Source: Acanthopleura granulata (lineage: Eukaryota; Mollusca; Polyplacophora; Chitonida; Chitonidae). Taken from it: a stretch of DNA of 64,000 nucleotides. Under the pieces are notes generated by a model. The model worked only from the letters and a program-made list of their open reading frames with translations. It did not search any database and was not told the DNA's origin. The first letter of the stretch is position 1; every line of letters starts with the position of its first letter. The stretch covers positions 14,326,370 to 14,390,369 of the forward strand of contig JABBOT010000009.1 in NCBI GenBank assembly GCA_016165875.1. The letters are read 5' to 3'. Both the position numbers and the translations under genes were made by a program. Shown here piece by piece: positions 1 through 11,499 of the stretch.

Positions 1-450
1 ACCGTGTACAGGTGTATTGCTATGAGTAATTCTATATGAGCATGTGTGACAGTGTACATGTGTAGGGACAAGGAGTATTACTATATGAGCATATGTGACC
101 GTGAACAGGTGTACGGACCACGAGTATGACTATATTAGTATGTGGGACCGTGCACATGTGTAGGGACCACGAGTATCTCTATATCAGCATGTGTGACAGT
201 GTACAGGTGTTTAGACAATGAGTATTAGTGTATCAGCATGTGTGATCAAGTGTAGGGACCACGAGTGTTACTATATCAGCATGTGGGACCGTGTACAGGT
301 GTAGGGGCAATGAGTATTACTGTATCAGCATGTGTTGCTGTGTACAGGTGTACGGACCACGAGTATTATGATATCAGCATGTGGGGCCATGTACAGGTGT
401 CAGTGAGTATTACTATAAGTATGTCTGACAATATAAGAAACAATGCAGGT
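1..450. repeat. ~50-bp minisatellite array, left end
   Basis: About eight to nine imperfect units of roughly 50 bp run from the first base. Each unit carries the recognisable pieces GTGTACAGGTGTA, GACAATGAGTATTACTATA and TCAGCATGTGTGACC. Units differ by point changes and small indels. The array continues off the left edge. The short open frame across 265-480 is a by-product of the repeat. The same family occurs at 63357-63867. Confidence 0.9.
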
Positions 451-891
451 ATAGAGACAGTGAACGCTCTGGTTGTTTGACCAAAACACATACGTGTAGG
501 CAATGTCTCAAATTTAGTTCATATACTGACAAAAGGTCCCCACAGGTACATATATAAAACAAAGGTTTTTCACCCATGTAAAATTAATTGCACACACCTG
601 TATGTACACAAGATTAAAACCTATCATTATGTACAATTACAGTGGCTTCCCTGTGGAAGATAATAAATGCCACACGTGATGTTTATTGATTTCATTTTCC
701 GATTTCATTTTCCTATGATTACTTTCAATGTCATGTATCGATATTTCCTTAGACATTGGCCTAGAGGGTGGTCTTCTCAACACGGCATAGTATGCTCTCA
801 GGTCTGCCGTTAGCTCCGACGTCTCAGGTTATTTTTAAGGTCTGGTAAATGTTTCTGTTTGTGTTATGATATATGGTGAAGAGTAGTTAGA

Positions 892-1463
892 GGTTGCTCA
901 GACGTTGGAATTTGCATTAGAAATAACGCGGTCGCTCAATTTCCATGTCTGCGACCTGTCGTATACTCTAGCGTGCGGCGATGCAGTCTCACTTTTAGAG
1001 CGGCCTTCCAGATCCAAGAAACAGGTCGTGCATACGCCTAAAACCGTAGGGAAACTCTCTGGAATCTTTGATGGTTACATACCATTTTATTTAGCCGATT
1101 AAATTTATTGCGGTCTCCGTTGCCTACCTGAAGCAAATTCAAAACGACTTCCTCACGGTTCGCTTAAAACACTCCGACATCTTGAACACGAAATGATAAT
1201 GGACAGTTTCCGGCAGTTATCACTCGGAGATGCCAGTCTCAAGCTGTAAATTTACGTCAGATGTGCTAAATAACGTGCTGTGCAGTTATATATGTTTTCA
1301 GTGAGGCGTTTTACAACAATTTAGGCCCATATTAGGCTTGCTTCCCGGGCGTAGAGGGCCGGTCCAGACCGCGTCGTCGCACGGTAGAGTATTGGACAGT
1401 TCTCAGACATGGAAATTGAGCGACCGAGTCATTTCTAATGCAAATTCCAACGTCTGAGCAACC
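892..1463. mobile_element. MITE-like element, family A, copy 1 (572 bp, ~60-bp terminal inverted repeats)
   Basis: The first ~60 bases (starting GGTTGCTCAGACGTTGG) and the last ~60 bases (ending CCAACGTCTGAGCAACC) are reverse complements with about two mismatches. No transposase is encoded; the short frame at 905-1102 simply runs through the left arm. This is the structure of a non-autonomous DNA transposon. I see no convincing target-site duplication in the flanks. It lies about 600 bp upstream of the HUS1 start codon. A second, older copy is at 2721-3285 in the same orientation, and a degraded right end is at 32745-32870. Confidence 0.88.
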
Positions 1464-1665
1464 TTGGACTAGGTAAAGAGGTGCTAGGTATTGCTATACG
1501 TCATGTACGGCAGTGCTCTGTCCATTCATCTACGTGCGGTGTTTTAAGCGAGTTTTACATGTAGGGCCTATAATATTTTACAAGATGTTGAGGTTATCCC
1601 GGCAGAGAGATAATGAGTAAGGCATTACTTTCATGTATTGAATGACGATGTGGAGTTTCTTAATT

Positions 1666-1800
1666 TATTTGGTTGGTGTTTTATGCCGTACTCAAAAATA
1701 TTTCACGTATTTGACGGCGGCCAGCATTATGATGGGAAACAGCCCGGGGGAAGCACACGACCATCCGCAGGTTGAAAGCTGGAGTTGGCCTTCATAGCCT
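1666..1800 (-). mobile_element. tRNA-derived SINE, family 1, truncated
   Basis: Antisense fragment of the window's commonest SINE: tail-side GGTGTTTTATGCCGTACTCA, the GCGGCCAGCATTATG block and the CACGACCATCCGCAGGTTG core are present; the tRNA head is missing. It sits in the HUS1 upstream region, between element A copy 1 and the first exon. Confidence 0.85.
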
Positions 1801-2088
1801 GCTCTATCTACGTACGTTTGTTAGAGTGTAGGCCTACAGCAAATAAATGTATGCATTGACACCATGTAGAATATTTACTTTGGGGGTATGTATGCATATA
1901 TAAGACTTAGGGCATAAATACTAACACAGGCCTTTACGATTTAAAGCCATTTTGACTTGGAATACCTCTGAAAGTGACTCCATCCGGTGGAGGGTTCATT
2001 TGGTGCAAATTCGACGTAAGATCATGCTGTTTCGTGAGGTCACACCAGGCGCCAAATCTCGTGTGAACGGTGCTACACAGCTGGAGCA

Positions 2089-5000
2089 ATGAGGTTCAGA
2101 GGAAAACTAGTGGATATTGGATGTATACAGCACTTTTCACGTAAGCATCTGGAAGAAATCTCTGCGTTTTTTGCTTCTTTAATGAACCAAAAACCGCAAG
2201 CGGACTGACAAAAATTGCGTCGTTCGACTTGGAGTTTGACATACATTACGTGTTACAACAACAACAACATGTGTGCTGCGACTACACAGTACACCTTTTT
2301 ATGTGGTTGAAGCCACAAGCGCACGAAACCAGCCTGTAAACCCTTTACATGCCATTTGCCAGCCTCCTACATACATATAACTTCGTGAAGGGTTTACGGG
2401 CTGGTTTCGAGCGCCTGTGGTTGTAGCTGTAGGTTTCTCAACCATAACAGTATGATGAGCCATGGAAGGCTGTAGAATCTAGAAGAAACTACGTACCACC
2501 CAGCTAAAGGATCAGGGTGATGAAGTGTCTTCAATTCATTCAGGACTCCATTTTTCATAATAACATCAGGGAAGCAGATTTCAGAAAAAATCCGCTAAAA
2601 TTAGACCAAAACCACGGTCTAAGGGTGGCTTATATATACTGATACGCGGGGAACACTGGTCACCCTCAGCCCGAGCGCTATATGGACCCGATGTCAGTGT
2701 AAAGTGTGTAAGTAGTTCAGGGTTGCTGAGACGTTGAAATTTGCATTAGAAATGACGTGGTCGCCAGTGACGCTCAAATTTCCATGTCTGGGGCCTGCCC
2801 CCTACCCTACTGCGGCAATTGCTGTCTGACTTCTAGACCGGCCCTTCAAGTCCAAAAAACGTGCCTAACATGAGCCTTAAATTGTAATAAAACTACCCTC
2901 CAGAAACCTTGGTGACTATGTACCATTCTGTGTAGCCTATCTAAATTTTTCTGGTTTCCATTGCCCACCTAAAGAAAATCTAAAACAACGCCCTCTTAGT
3001 TCGCTTAAAACACTCTGGGCATCTTGAATGTGTCATGACAAAGGACAGTTTTCCGGCAGTTATCACACGGGGATACCAGTCTCAAACTATAAATGTACCT
3101 TAGATGGGTTAAATAACACATTATGTTGTTACATGTATTTCCAGGGAGGAGTTTTATAACAGTTTAGGCCCATGTTAGGTGTGTTTCGCGGGAGTAGTTG
3201 GGAGGTCTGATAGTCAAACCACATTGCTGCACAGCTGAGTATAGCGAAGGTCTCAGACGTGAAATTTGAGCATCCACATCATGCTCGGGCTAGCCTTTAA
3301 GGAGCTACCCCCTCATTAAATTCCGCTGCATGCCCGTTTGATTCTCCCTGAATACACGTAAAGCACCGTGTGAGCATAAGTCACAAATGTGAAATATCTT
3401 GGATTTACTGGTCATAAGAGCCTACAGAATGTGAAAAATTTTAGCAGAAAAATAGGCAATGTCTTGGTGAACATAATTCATCTCAGTTTGACCTGGTTCA
3501 TGCATGTCTTGGTTCATTTTGTACGGATTTATGAAGGGCAGAGCTTAGGAATCCACATAGCTATTTTTAAATACCACAATTTTAACCTGCACCACTCCTT
3601 TGCTGTGATATACACCTAACCCCATGTTAAAGATCACAGCCGGGATCCTTTGCTAAGCTAAAATATGATTCTGATATGAGTGACACATGCTTCCGGATAG
3701 GGCTGCTTTTCCTGACACTCAGCTCAGTGGAGCTAAAATCAATCATGCCAAGAAATGTTAATATCCATATTAATTGTATTAAAATGTTAATCTATTCTTA
3801 CAGCTCAGTGTACTTGCACAATGTAAACCAGAGAAGTAAGCTATCCGAGAAGATGAAATGTATTTTTTCTTCTGCTTCTAAAACTTGCTGTCAGATGTAA
3901 AAGCTCCACTTCAGTGACAATGCTATTTACATTGTATTAATATTTCCTAAGTGCATTGTGACACATCATGTGGGTAAATGATGGTGTTTGATTTCGTGAT
4001 TTCAGGAGTGACCAGTACTGTGTCCAAACTGGCCAAAACCTGTGTACTGCGGCTAACCAGTGACAAGCTGTACTTCATCCTGTCCGAGAAGGCTGTCAGT
4101 GGGGAGGTGCAGATCTGGTGTGAACTCACACAGGTACAGGCACTGTGTATAGAATGTGCACGCCTGGGAACTCTCCTCCAGGTGGCTGATTTCAGACCTC
4201 TTTGTTTAATAGCAACATTTAAGAAATGAAAACCAACTGATTTCATCAGAAGTGATTGCTAATGTAATATTGAATAAGGGTAAGTTATTTTCAAACTTTC
4301 ATGAGAAAGTCCAGAAGTTTTATTTTTTACCGATCAGTTTCCATGCCAGTCAGAATGTATTACTACCAGACTGTAATCGAGACACTGCAAAGCAAAGGAC
4401 ATTTTAGAAGGTTGAAAGGGTTAACTTAACATAAACAGGGCACCTTACAAGCGATATTTGAAAGGGCAGAGCCCAGTCGCCAGACTCTCAATTGCTCTCT
4501 AATCTAGTACTGTATTTGGCCTAAAATTTTGTTCATGAGTGAGTTATTATTGCAATTATTTTGTCTGATTCATAGAGTTGTACACATACATGTGTTTCTA
4601 TAGAAATACGTTTTGAGGCTTGTTTGGAAGGTAAAGAGATGCCCTACAGGAAGAATTGTAGGTTTTAGAACTGAAAATAGTTGTTTATTTGGTTACTTTA
4701 ATTCATTTATTTAACTGGTGTTTTGTGCCATGCTCAAGAATATTTCTCTTCTACAACAATGGCCAGCATTATGGTGAGAGGAAACATGGCAGAGCTCTGG
4801 GGAAATCCAACAACTTTCAACACGTTGCTGACAGACCCTCCCATGTACAACCGGAGAAGAAGCCAGCATCAGCTGGACTTGAACTCACAGCAAATGCATT
4901 TAGTTTCATGAGAGGCTACAGGATCATTGTGTTGCACTGGCACACTAACACCTGATGCCACAATTTAAACTTAGAGGCAAATCTACTCCTACTCCTTTCT

Positions 5001-8000
5001 ACTCCTGTGAATGTATTGTGTGCCCATTTTGCTATGTCATAAGGTTGGTTTCCTTATGTTGGTAACCAGACCTGGTTTCCATAGGACGGGAACCAGACAG
5101 ACGCCACATAGACAGATATCAAGTCATGAAATGTTATACTTTACCTGTATCAAGCTGGGAGCATTCAGTAATTGTCTCTATTTTGATATGCAGTGAATAA
5201 TGTGCATTGCATTATGTTTCGACCTGCTTTTATCTGATATCTGTGTTTGCCACTTGTACAGAACTTTGTACACAAAGTGTTTAAAATCTTCGAATGAAGA
5301 TTCTATGGTTCTATGAAGGCCCCCAGAACCAAAAGTGTTATCTTATCACCTTTGTTAGTATGCTGATGACAAGGAGAATCAGAAATCACATTAACTGCAA
5401 TTAAACCTGTAGCCAACAAGCCTAGCTTTGCGCAGGGACTTTCTATCGGTCATTATTCATCCCAACAGAGTCATTTCTTTGACGAGTATGCCATGGAAGG
5501 TTTGTCTGTGGAAGATGCTAACGAGATTTACCTCGACTTGATACCTGAGAACCTGGTGAAGGCTTTGAGGTCTTCACAGAGTGCCAAGTGGGTCAAACTG
5601 AAGCTGACCAAGAAACAGACACCGTGTCTCTCCGTGGAAGTATCACTGGTATGTGTGAAGCTATGTATCCCATCAGTTTCCTATTAGGAAGGTGAGGCTC
5701 TCAGATGCGCTTGTTAAAGAGCAGCATAGATCCTTAGACCACAGGGCATATAGTAACCTCTGTCCACAGAAAGAAGTGGTGAAAAGTAATTGTAACTTTA
5801 AACATTATGTCGACAGGTGTTAATGAGGGAAAATTAATTTAGTAATTTACTTTGTTGACAGTCTTAAAATTCTGATTTTGAAAGTAACAATACTATGTAT
5901 CATGCCTTTAGATCACAGCTTATCTATGGCAACTAATGCTGTGCCTAAAATAAATGTCCCCAAAATAAGTAAACATGTATAAACATGTAGACAGTTTAAT
6001 TATTTGATAAACAAAATTCAAACCATGACACATTTAAGTATCGGAGCTGAAGTCATCTTCATCACTGTGCGTACACAGGGACCGAAGTTGTTTACATTCA
6101 GCTGTGTGTTTTGTTCTCATGTGTTGGTGTTTCTTCCTTAACATCCATAGTCATACTTTAATTGTCTGTGGCTTATCAAGTTATCTCCCCTTGTCATACT
6201 TAAGAAAACTTGGGTAGCCTATACATACACATGTATGGACATGGTATGAAGAGAGATTATGTAAACACTTATGTAAAATAGATCCACAGAGCTGTTATCC
6301 CTGAGAAAAGTTCTGCATCCTAATACTCCTTGGCTTGTAGACCAGACTTTATGAAGATGTACCTTATGCTTCTAACAGATGTAGTGTACACAAGCAATTA
6401 AAAAGCTGTTTTCAATGTGCAAGGCCAACCACACAAATCCAAATTTGTCTTAAAGCATTGTATTCAGTAATCACGCACAATTCAGCAAATTTTTGTGCAT
6501 TTTTGGCCATTGTAACAACTGATACATCTGAGAGCATGACTTCAAGTCAACAGCTTGAAAACGAAACACACACAGAAATTAGAACTAAGCTGAATCCTTG
6601 GCTGTCGTCAAAGTCAGTGGTGTTATAGCATAGACGTGTGCTTTTGTTTACTCTACATATGACCTGTTCTGCTTACGCATTCTAATGGACCACTCAAAAA
6701 GCTTACCTGGCTTATTCATTGAGTCCTGACTGTAGAGTAACTACTCGGCTAAGTGGGTAGCATTACCCACATGATTCAGTCTACGGAAAATAAAGTACTG
6801 TTGGATGTACAGGGAAGGGGCAGGGGCTAACACAATTTCAAAATCAGAACATATAAAATGGTACTTCTTGCTGCTTCACTTGGAGCTCAGCATGCAGAGG
6901 TTAGAGCAAGGATAGGAAACATGACAAGTTGCCCCAATGTCCATGTCATGTGTGGAGTGTCATTTCTGGTGTCTCTGGCATACATTCCAGTGGTTGCAGT
7001 TGTTTTATTTTATTCATGGACTCACCAGAAGAAAACACACTTGTACTTGTACTTGTACTTTGATTGATTGTCTGTGTTCTGAAGGATTCAGCTTTCTGCA
7101 GTCCTCAGGGGTTTGCATGTACTTGTAATCTGATTATCTGTGTTCTCAAGGTTTTGGCAGTCCCTGGTCCTCAGCGGTTTACATGCACTCTGATTGTCTG
7201 TGTTCTGAGGGATTCAACTGCCTGCAATTCTCAGGGGTTTACATATACTTGTAATCTGATTGTCTGTGTTCTGTGTGTTTCAGCCGTCCCTGACCGGCCA
7301 TGACAGACTGGTTGTACACGACATTCCAGTCAACGTCGTCCCCAAGAGACTGTGGGACGAGTTTGATGAACCTGAGCTGCCGAAATTTGACGTAAGTTCT
7401 GAGCTCAGTTCAACTAAAGAAGAATCTAGAATAAATGAGGATTAAACTATAACTATACACAATAATCAATCTATTGTACCTGCCATCCATTTGTGCCTGT
7501 ATATATACAGTAAAAGACCAAGTACTTTGCCCCTGAACTAAGTTGAACATTTTATGTAATCCTGAGAGTTCTACTGATCTACTGAGGCTTCCTTGGAAGG
7601 TGGGATTATGTCTCACTGACAAAATGCGAGTTACAGCACGAGATATATTTTGTTATTTTGCCTCTAAATGTGCAAGTTCTAGGGAAAATGTCCGGTCACT
7701 TACCGTTCACCACTCCCTCATTGAGTGATGAGATCAGTACAGCTGGAGTGGAAACCTGTCTGCTAAATGTGTCTCATAATGTGTCCATTGATGTCCGTTG
7801 ACTTTAGTGCTGAGCCCTGTGTAGTATCTGTACTTACACACGTGCCTCATGCACGGATACTTATAGGTTTCTCTTCCCCTCATCGAATAGAGCCACGTCT
7901 TGTGGGGTTCAGCGTTTCATGATGTTGCATCCAGTGACATGTTCTGCACAACAAATGCACTATACCGTGATTAACCCTGCTACATCACATCTACATGTAG

Positions 8001-10771
8001 CTCCCCCCTCCTTCATGTAATCACTTTGGCATGTCTGCTTTAGTCTGTTTCATGTGTACATGATGTCTGTTGTGTCAAACAGAGCAGAAATAAACATTCT
8101 GTCACATCTAAGATTTTCATGTGGAACACATTAAGTTGTCAGCTCTCTACAAGCAATATACAATGTGCACTGCACAATCATACATGTCGCACGTCAACTG
8201 AGACAACAAATCACAATGTTCCACCTTGCAACATGCAATAATTGTATAATCTACGTGAAATAGAATTTGTAAGTGAATTATGGACAATTCAAACGTGGAC
8301 AGAGAATTTGCAGATTCCCTCGCTCTAAGTGTTCATGGGGACATAGTGACAATAAGCCGAAAACAGTATGAATGTAACTGTAGTCTAATACAGTCCAAGG
8401 GTCGTTGAAGACCTTTTGTCTTCCACCATTGTGGTGTGCATACTGGATTACAAGTGTGAAAGTTCGTCAGTGGCTTACAACTGGTTGGTGGTTTATGCCA
8501 GGCACACTGGTTTCCTGTAAAGAATGTGACAACAATTAAAGTAAATAAAATTAAAAAAGAATCAATGTCATGGAATTTGGGTAACCCTGGAACATTATCT
8601 TGTTCTGTTTAGGTGAGTATCTGTATGCCACACTGGAAGCTGCTCAGAAACATTGTGGACAAGATGAAGAATCTGAGTAACTTTGTGGTAAGACCTTGTC
8701 ATTTTCATGATGTCAACAACTATCACACAGAAAGCACAATGATTCAAGCTGGATGTTCTTTTTTGGATGGCCCGCATGGGTGTTAATTATAAAATAAAAG
8801 AATGCAAATTTCATGCTTTTCACATCTATCTTGTGTATTCAGATCTTGGGTATTTATTGAGGTACATGTAAATATATAAGTACCTTATGTATTGAGTTGA
8901 AGGTGTTCTCCCACATGTATGATCTTTGGTAGCTACCAAATCTAAGCTCTAATCAGACTGAGTTAGGCTAATGTATGTTAGTTGTTTTCTGTGATGCTTG
9001 TTCATGTACACAACAAATTTTATGTAAATACTTTTACGAGTAAGCATATATACACAGACATGTGTACTAGAAATATGGTAACCACCTCGATGGCTTGATG
9101 GTTAGAGCATCTGACATGGGATCAGGAGATCAGGGTTCAAACCCACGTCCAGTCATACCAAAGACTTTAAAGATGGTTCTTCTGATTGCCTCGTGTAGTG
9201 CTCTATACTCAGAGGTTATAACAAGGAAACAGGACTGGCCAGCCCGGTGTCAGTATAATGTCACTGGGTGGGGTGTCATGTCTGCTGTTCTCGCCGTGGT
9301 GTCCCAGTGGCGGCAGCACTTCGGCGGCAAGGACTTGCCCTGCCACAAGAAGACACAGTATATATATATATTCTGAGGACTCCTACTCGTTATATGACTT
9401 AAAAATTGATGAGTATGACGCTAAACCGAAGTATACATACATACTTTAAATATGAGCATGGTGGACATGTAAATATCTTTTGCCAGAGAGTATGTACGTG
9501 AATATGCAAATCTCTCCGCTTTCTTCAGGTGATAGCAGCCAATGGGAGTGGAGAGTTGAGGTTAATGGTGGAGACTGACATGGCATCAGTGTCCACCCAC
9601 TTCAGGGATCTCACCAATGCCACATGGAGTGAGTCCAGTGCTGCTGAGTAAAATTACCAGTAGTTATGTAATTAAGACTGTAAGTCACTAACCAATTACT
9701 CTAAATGACCTAAAATTTTCCCCCGAAGAAAATTTTCGGAGGCAAATAAATGTCATAAAATTCTGCTTTTAGAGATGGAACTTAAATCTTTACAGTAGAT
9801 CTTTGACCTACCTTCCAAACAGGCCTGAACTCTGTACATGAATGAAATTTTGGGTCATTGACAGTGTTTGCTGGATTGTTTGTCTTCTTTTTGTCAGGTT
9901 TTTGAGTTACCCTGTTTTTTCAGTGAGCTCTGCTTGCACTCTTTTGCTCGTAGAAATGACTGTCGTCATATAATGATTTACTAAATCTCCATTTTGTATG
10001 AGAAAATTGTGTAAGTGTTGGCGTTTGGGTAATCAGTTTTGTCAGTAAAGGTCAGCTGTCTTATAAAATTAAGCTGTTGTTAAAACTGAAATATTTATTG
10101 GCTGGCTGCTTGGTTTCTTCTTACTCTTGTTTTACTTATTATTTGTTTTGATTGTTTGATGTCATACTCAACAATTCATCACATGTGGTCAGTTTTCTGG
10201 GTGGAGGAAACTTTAGTGCCAGGAATATACCACCAATCTTTGGCAAACTGCTAACAAAGTTGATACCATGTGGCATGCGCCTGCCATATTGCTGGAAGGC
10301 AGGTGGTCTTCCATGTGGGACTAAGTAAACAGCCATACAAGCGTTATCGACCTCTTGCTGTCACCAAAGCCCACTGGAGCTGTGAGAAGCAGCTGAATCC
10401 AGAAAGTCCCATTCATGGCCTGCAGCCGCTTACACAAAACTTCATAAATCATAAATCATATAAAGTTTCTCATAACTTTTTTCATACAAGAAATATTTCC
10501 TGAAAAGTTGTCCTGAACAATTAGGGTAGCTCTGTTGAATTTACTCAGATTAGTGTAAATTGGAACTACATGCACATGCCCAGTATGTCACACATTCTTT
10601 GTTTCACTCTTATTGTCTTACTTCTTCCAGCTAAAGACGACGATGGTAAGGACCCACAAGGATACAGTCCAGTTGTGGACCCCCAGCAGTTTGTGGAGGC
10701 TCGGGTGGACATTCGCAAGTTCGCCCAGTTCCTGGCTGGTCAGCAGGTCAACCCATACAAGATCATTTGCA
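2089..10771 (+). CDS. HUS1: HUS1 checkpoint clamp component (7 exons found; last exon not located)
   Basis: HUS1 is one of the three subunits of the RAD9-RAD1-HUS1 ring, which is loaded at damaged DNA in the nucleus and activates ATR signalling. Exons: 2089-2140 (start MRFRGKLVDIGC), 4006-4133 (KLAKTCVLRL, WCELTQ), 5469-5648 (FFDEYAMEGLSVEDANEIYL), 7284-7391 (VVHDIPVNVVPKRLW), 8613-8687 (NIVDKMKNLSNFV), 9529-9628 (VSTHFRDL) and 10631-10771 (ARVDIRKFAQFLAGQQVNP). All junctions are GT/AG and the phases (1,0,0,0,0,1) join without a shift, giving 261 codons plus one base. The family is about 280 aa, so only the final exon, expected to carry the conserved EDVSLQYFIP-type C-terminus, is missing. 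I did not find it between 10772 and 22200. Reading through the last donor meets a stop within three codons. No TATA box is evident. Confidence 0.94.
2240..2465. repeat. Foldback block, shared with the right window edge
   Basis: Inverted repeat inside HUS1 intron 1. The arm at about 2308-2343 (CACGAAACCAGCCTGTAAAC) pairs with the arm at about 2389-2425 (GTTTACGGGCTGGTTTCGAG). The loop and right half (from CCAGCCTCCTACATA to CAGTATGATG) recur nearly identically at 63868-64000. It is probably one member of a dispersed foldback family. Confidence 0.75.
2721..3285. mobile_element. MITE-like element, family A, copy 2 (degraded)
   Basis: Aligns along its whole length with copy 1 at 892-1463, same orientation, with many substitutions and a short insertion (CAGTGACGCT) in the left terminal repeat. 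The right terminal repeat decays after CTCAGACGTGAAATTTGAG, so the outer end is lost. It lies in HUS1 intron 1. Confidence 0.82.
4690..4955 (-). mobile_element. tRNA-derived SINE, family 1
   Basis: Antisense copy in HUS1 intron 2. Tail side begins TTCATTTATTTAACTGGTG; the CGGCCAGCATTATGGTGAGA-like block, the GAGCTGGACTTGAACTCA-like B-box complement and the GAGAGGCT block follow in order. The tRNA-head end is diverged. Confidence 0.85.
7063..7283. repeat. ~66-bp minisatellite ending in a splice acceptor
   Basis: Three full imperfect units plus a partial fourth, each containing TGATTGTCTGTGTTCTGAGG, a CTGCAGTCCTCAGGGG-like middle and TTTACATGTACTTGTAATC. The partial fourth unit runs directly into TGTGTTTCAG, the 3' splice site of HUS1 exon 4 at 7284, so repeat sequence supplies the polypyrimidine tract. 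Confidence 0.85.
9070..9450 (+). mobile_element. tRNA-derived SINE, family 2
   Basis: The head has a tRNA-like A box (TGGCTTGATGG) and B box (GGTTCAAACCC), followed by a body with GGTGGGGTGTCATG and GGCGGCAGCACTTCGGCGG, and a tail with ATATGACTTAAAAATTGATG and short CATA repeats. It lies in HUS1 intron 5. Relatives: 26755-26910, 29815-29935, 43755-44070 and 59165-59525. Confidence 0.85.
10140..10330. mobile_element. Diverged SINE-like fragment
   Basis: In HUS1 intron 6. It contains GATGTCATACTCAACAATT, GGTGGAGGAAAC and a GGCAAACTGCTAACAAAG segment that resemble the tail and core order of the local SINEs, but it is too diverged to assign a family. Confidence 0.4.
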
Positions 10772-11499
10772 GTAAGTAGATCGCTGTCAAATTTCGTAAG
10801 TGGATGCCAAAATTCATGCTGTTCTAATGTTAGTATAATATTGAGCTCACTGCAACTATAGTGTATCTGGACCTTTACCAGTGAGGTTGCATGTTCAAAA
10901 TTTATAAAATTAAATTATATTTTTAAATATATTTGTATAAAATATATAAGGCAGTATTGATAAAAGCTTATCCCTCATCAAGAAAAAGCTGTATTTTTGG
11001 TGAATGGGACAATTTTCAGAGGCTGACAGGTTGATGTGAACGGCACTCTCCGTGCAGGTTGTCAAGAAGAATTTTATGTGCTGTCCATCTGTGTGTAGAA
11101 TTGTTCACCTGTCTCGGTGCCGGGTTGTATATTGTTTTCCTTTCCTGTATGTACTCAAAAGACTATAAATCGGCAATAAATAAACCCGTTCCGCATTTTA
11201 AATACTGAGAACGGGTGCTGTTTATAAACCTGTTTGCATATATAGTCATGTAATGAATTCACATTCTCAGGACGGAATCCTCTATGAAGCACCTCTCCTT
11301 TCTTATTTGGGCCCACGTGTCTCCTCAACGTATATGCAAAGAAATTTGTTTGGTCGAGTGGTACAAAATTGTTCTCGTGTATGGACCAATGCCAGTTGAC
11401 CAGATTCAGTGAGGAGTTCGAATCTAGTATTTGATGGCTTGTTTTCTGGTTTTTCTCCAAAGAGGGGGTAAGCGTTAGGGAAAGTTGTTTCCTCAATGC

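Noticed and set aside
4689..4955. Plus-strand frames across 4689-4955 as genes
   Set aside because: They lie wholly within an antisense SINE and recur as similar peptides at other SINE copies.
9070..9130. A functional tRNA gene
   Set aside because: A and B boxes are present but the stems do not pair and the sequence continues as a repeated SINE body.
11155..11496. 113-codon minus-strand frame as a gene
   Set aside because: No motif, no splice context, and an overlapping frame of similar length on the same strand; consistent with chance.
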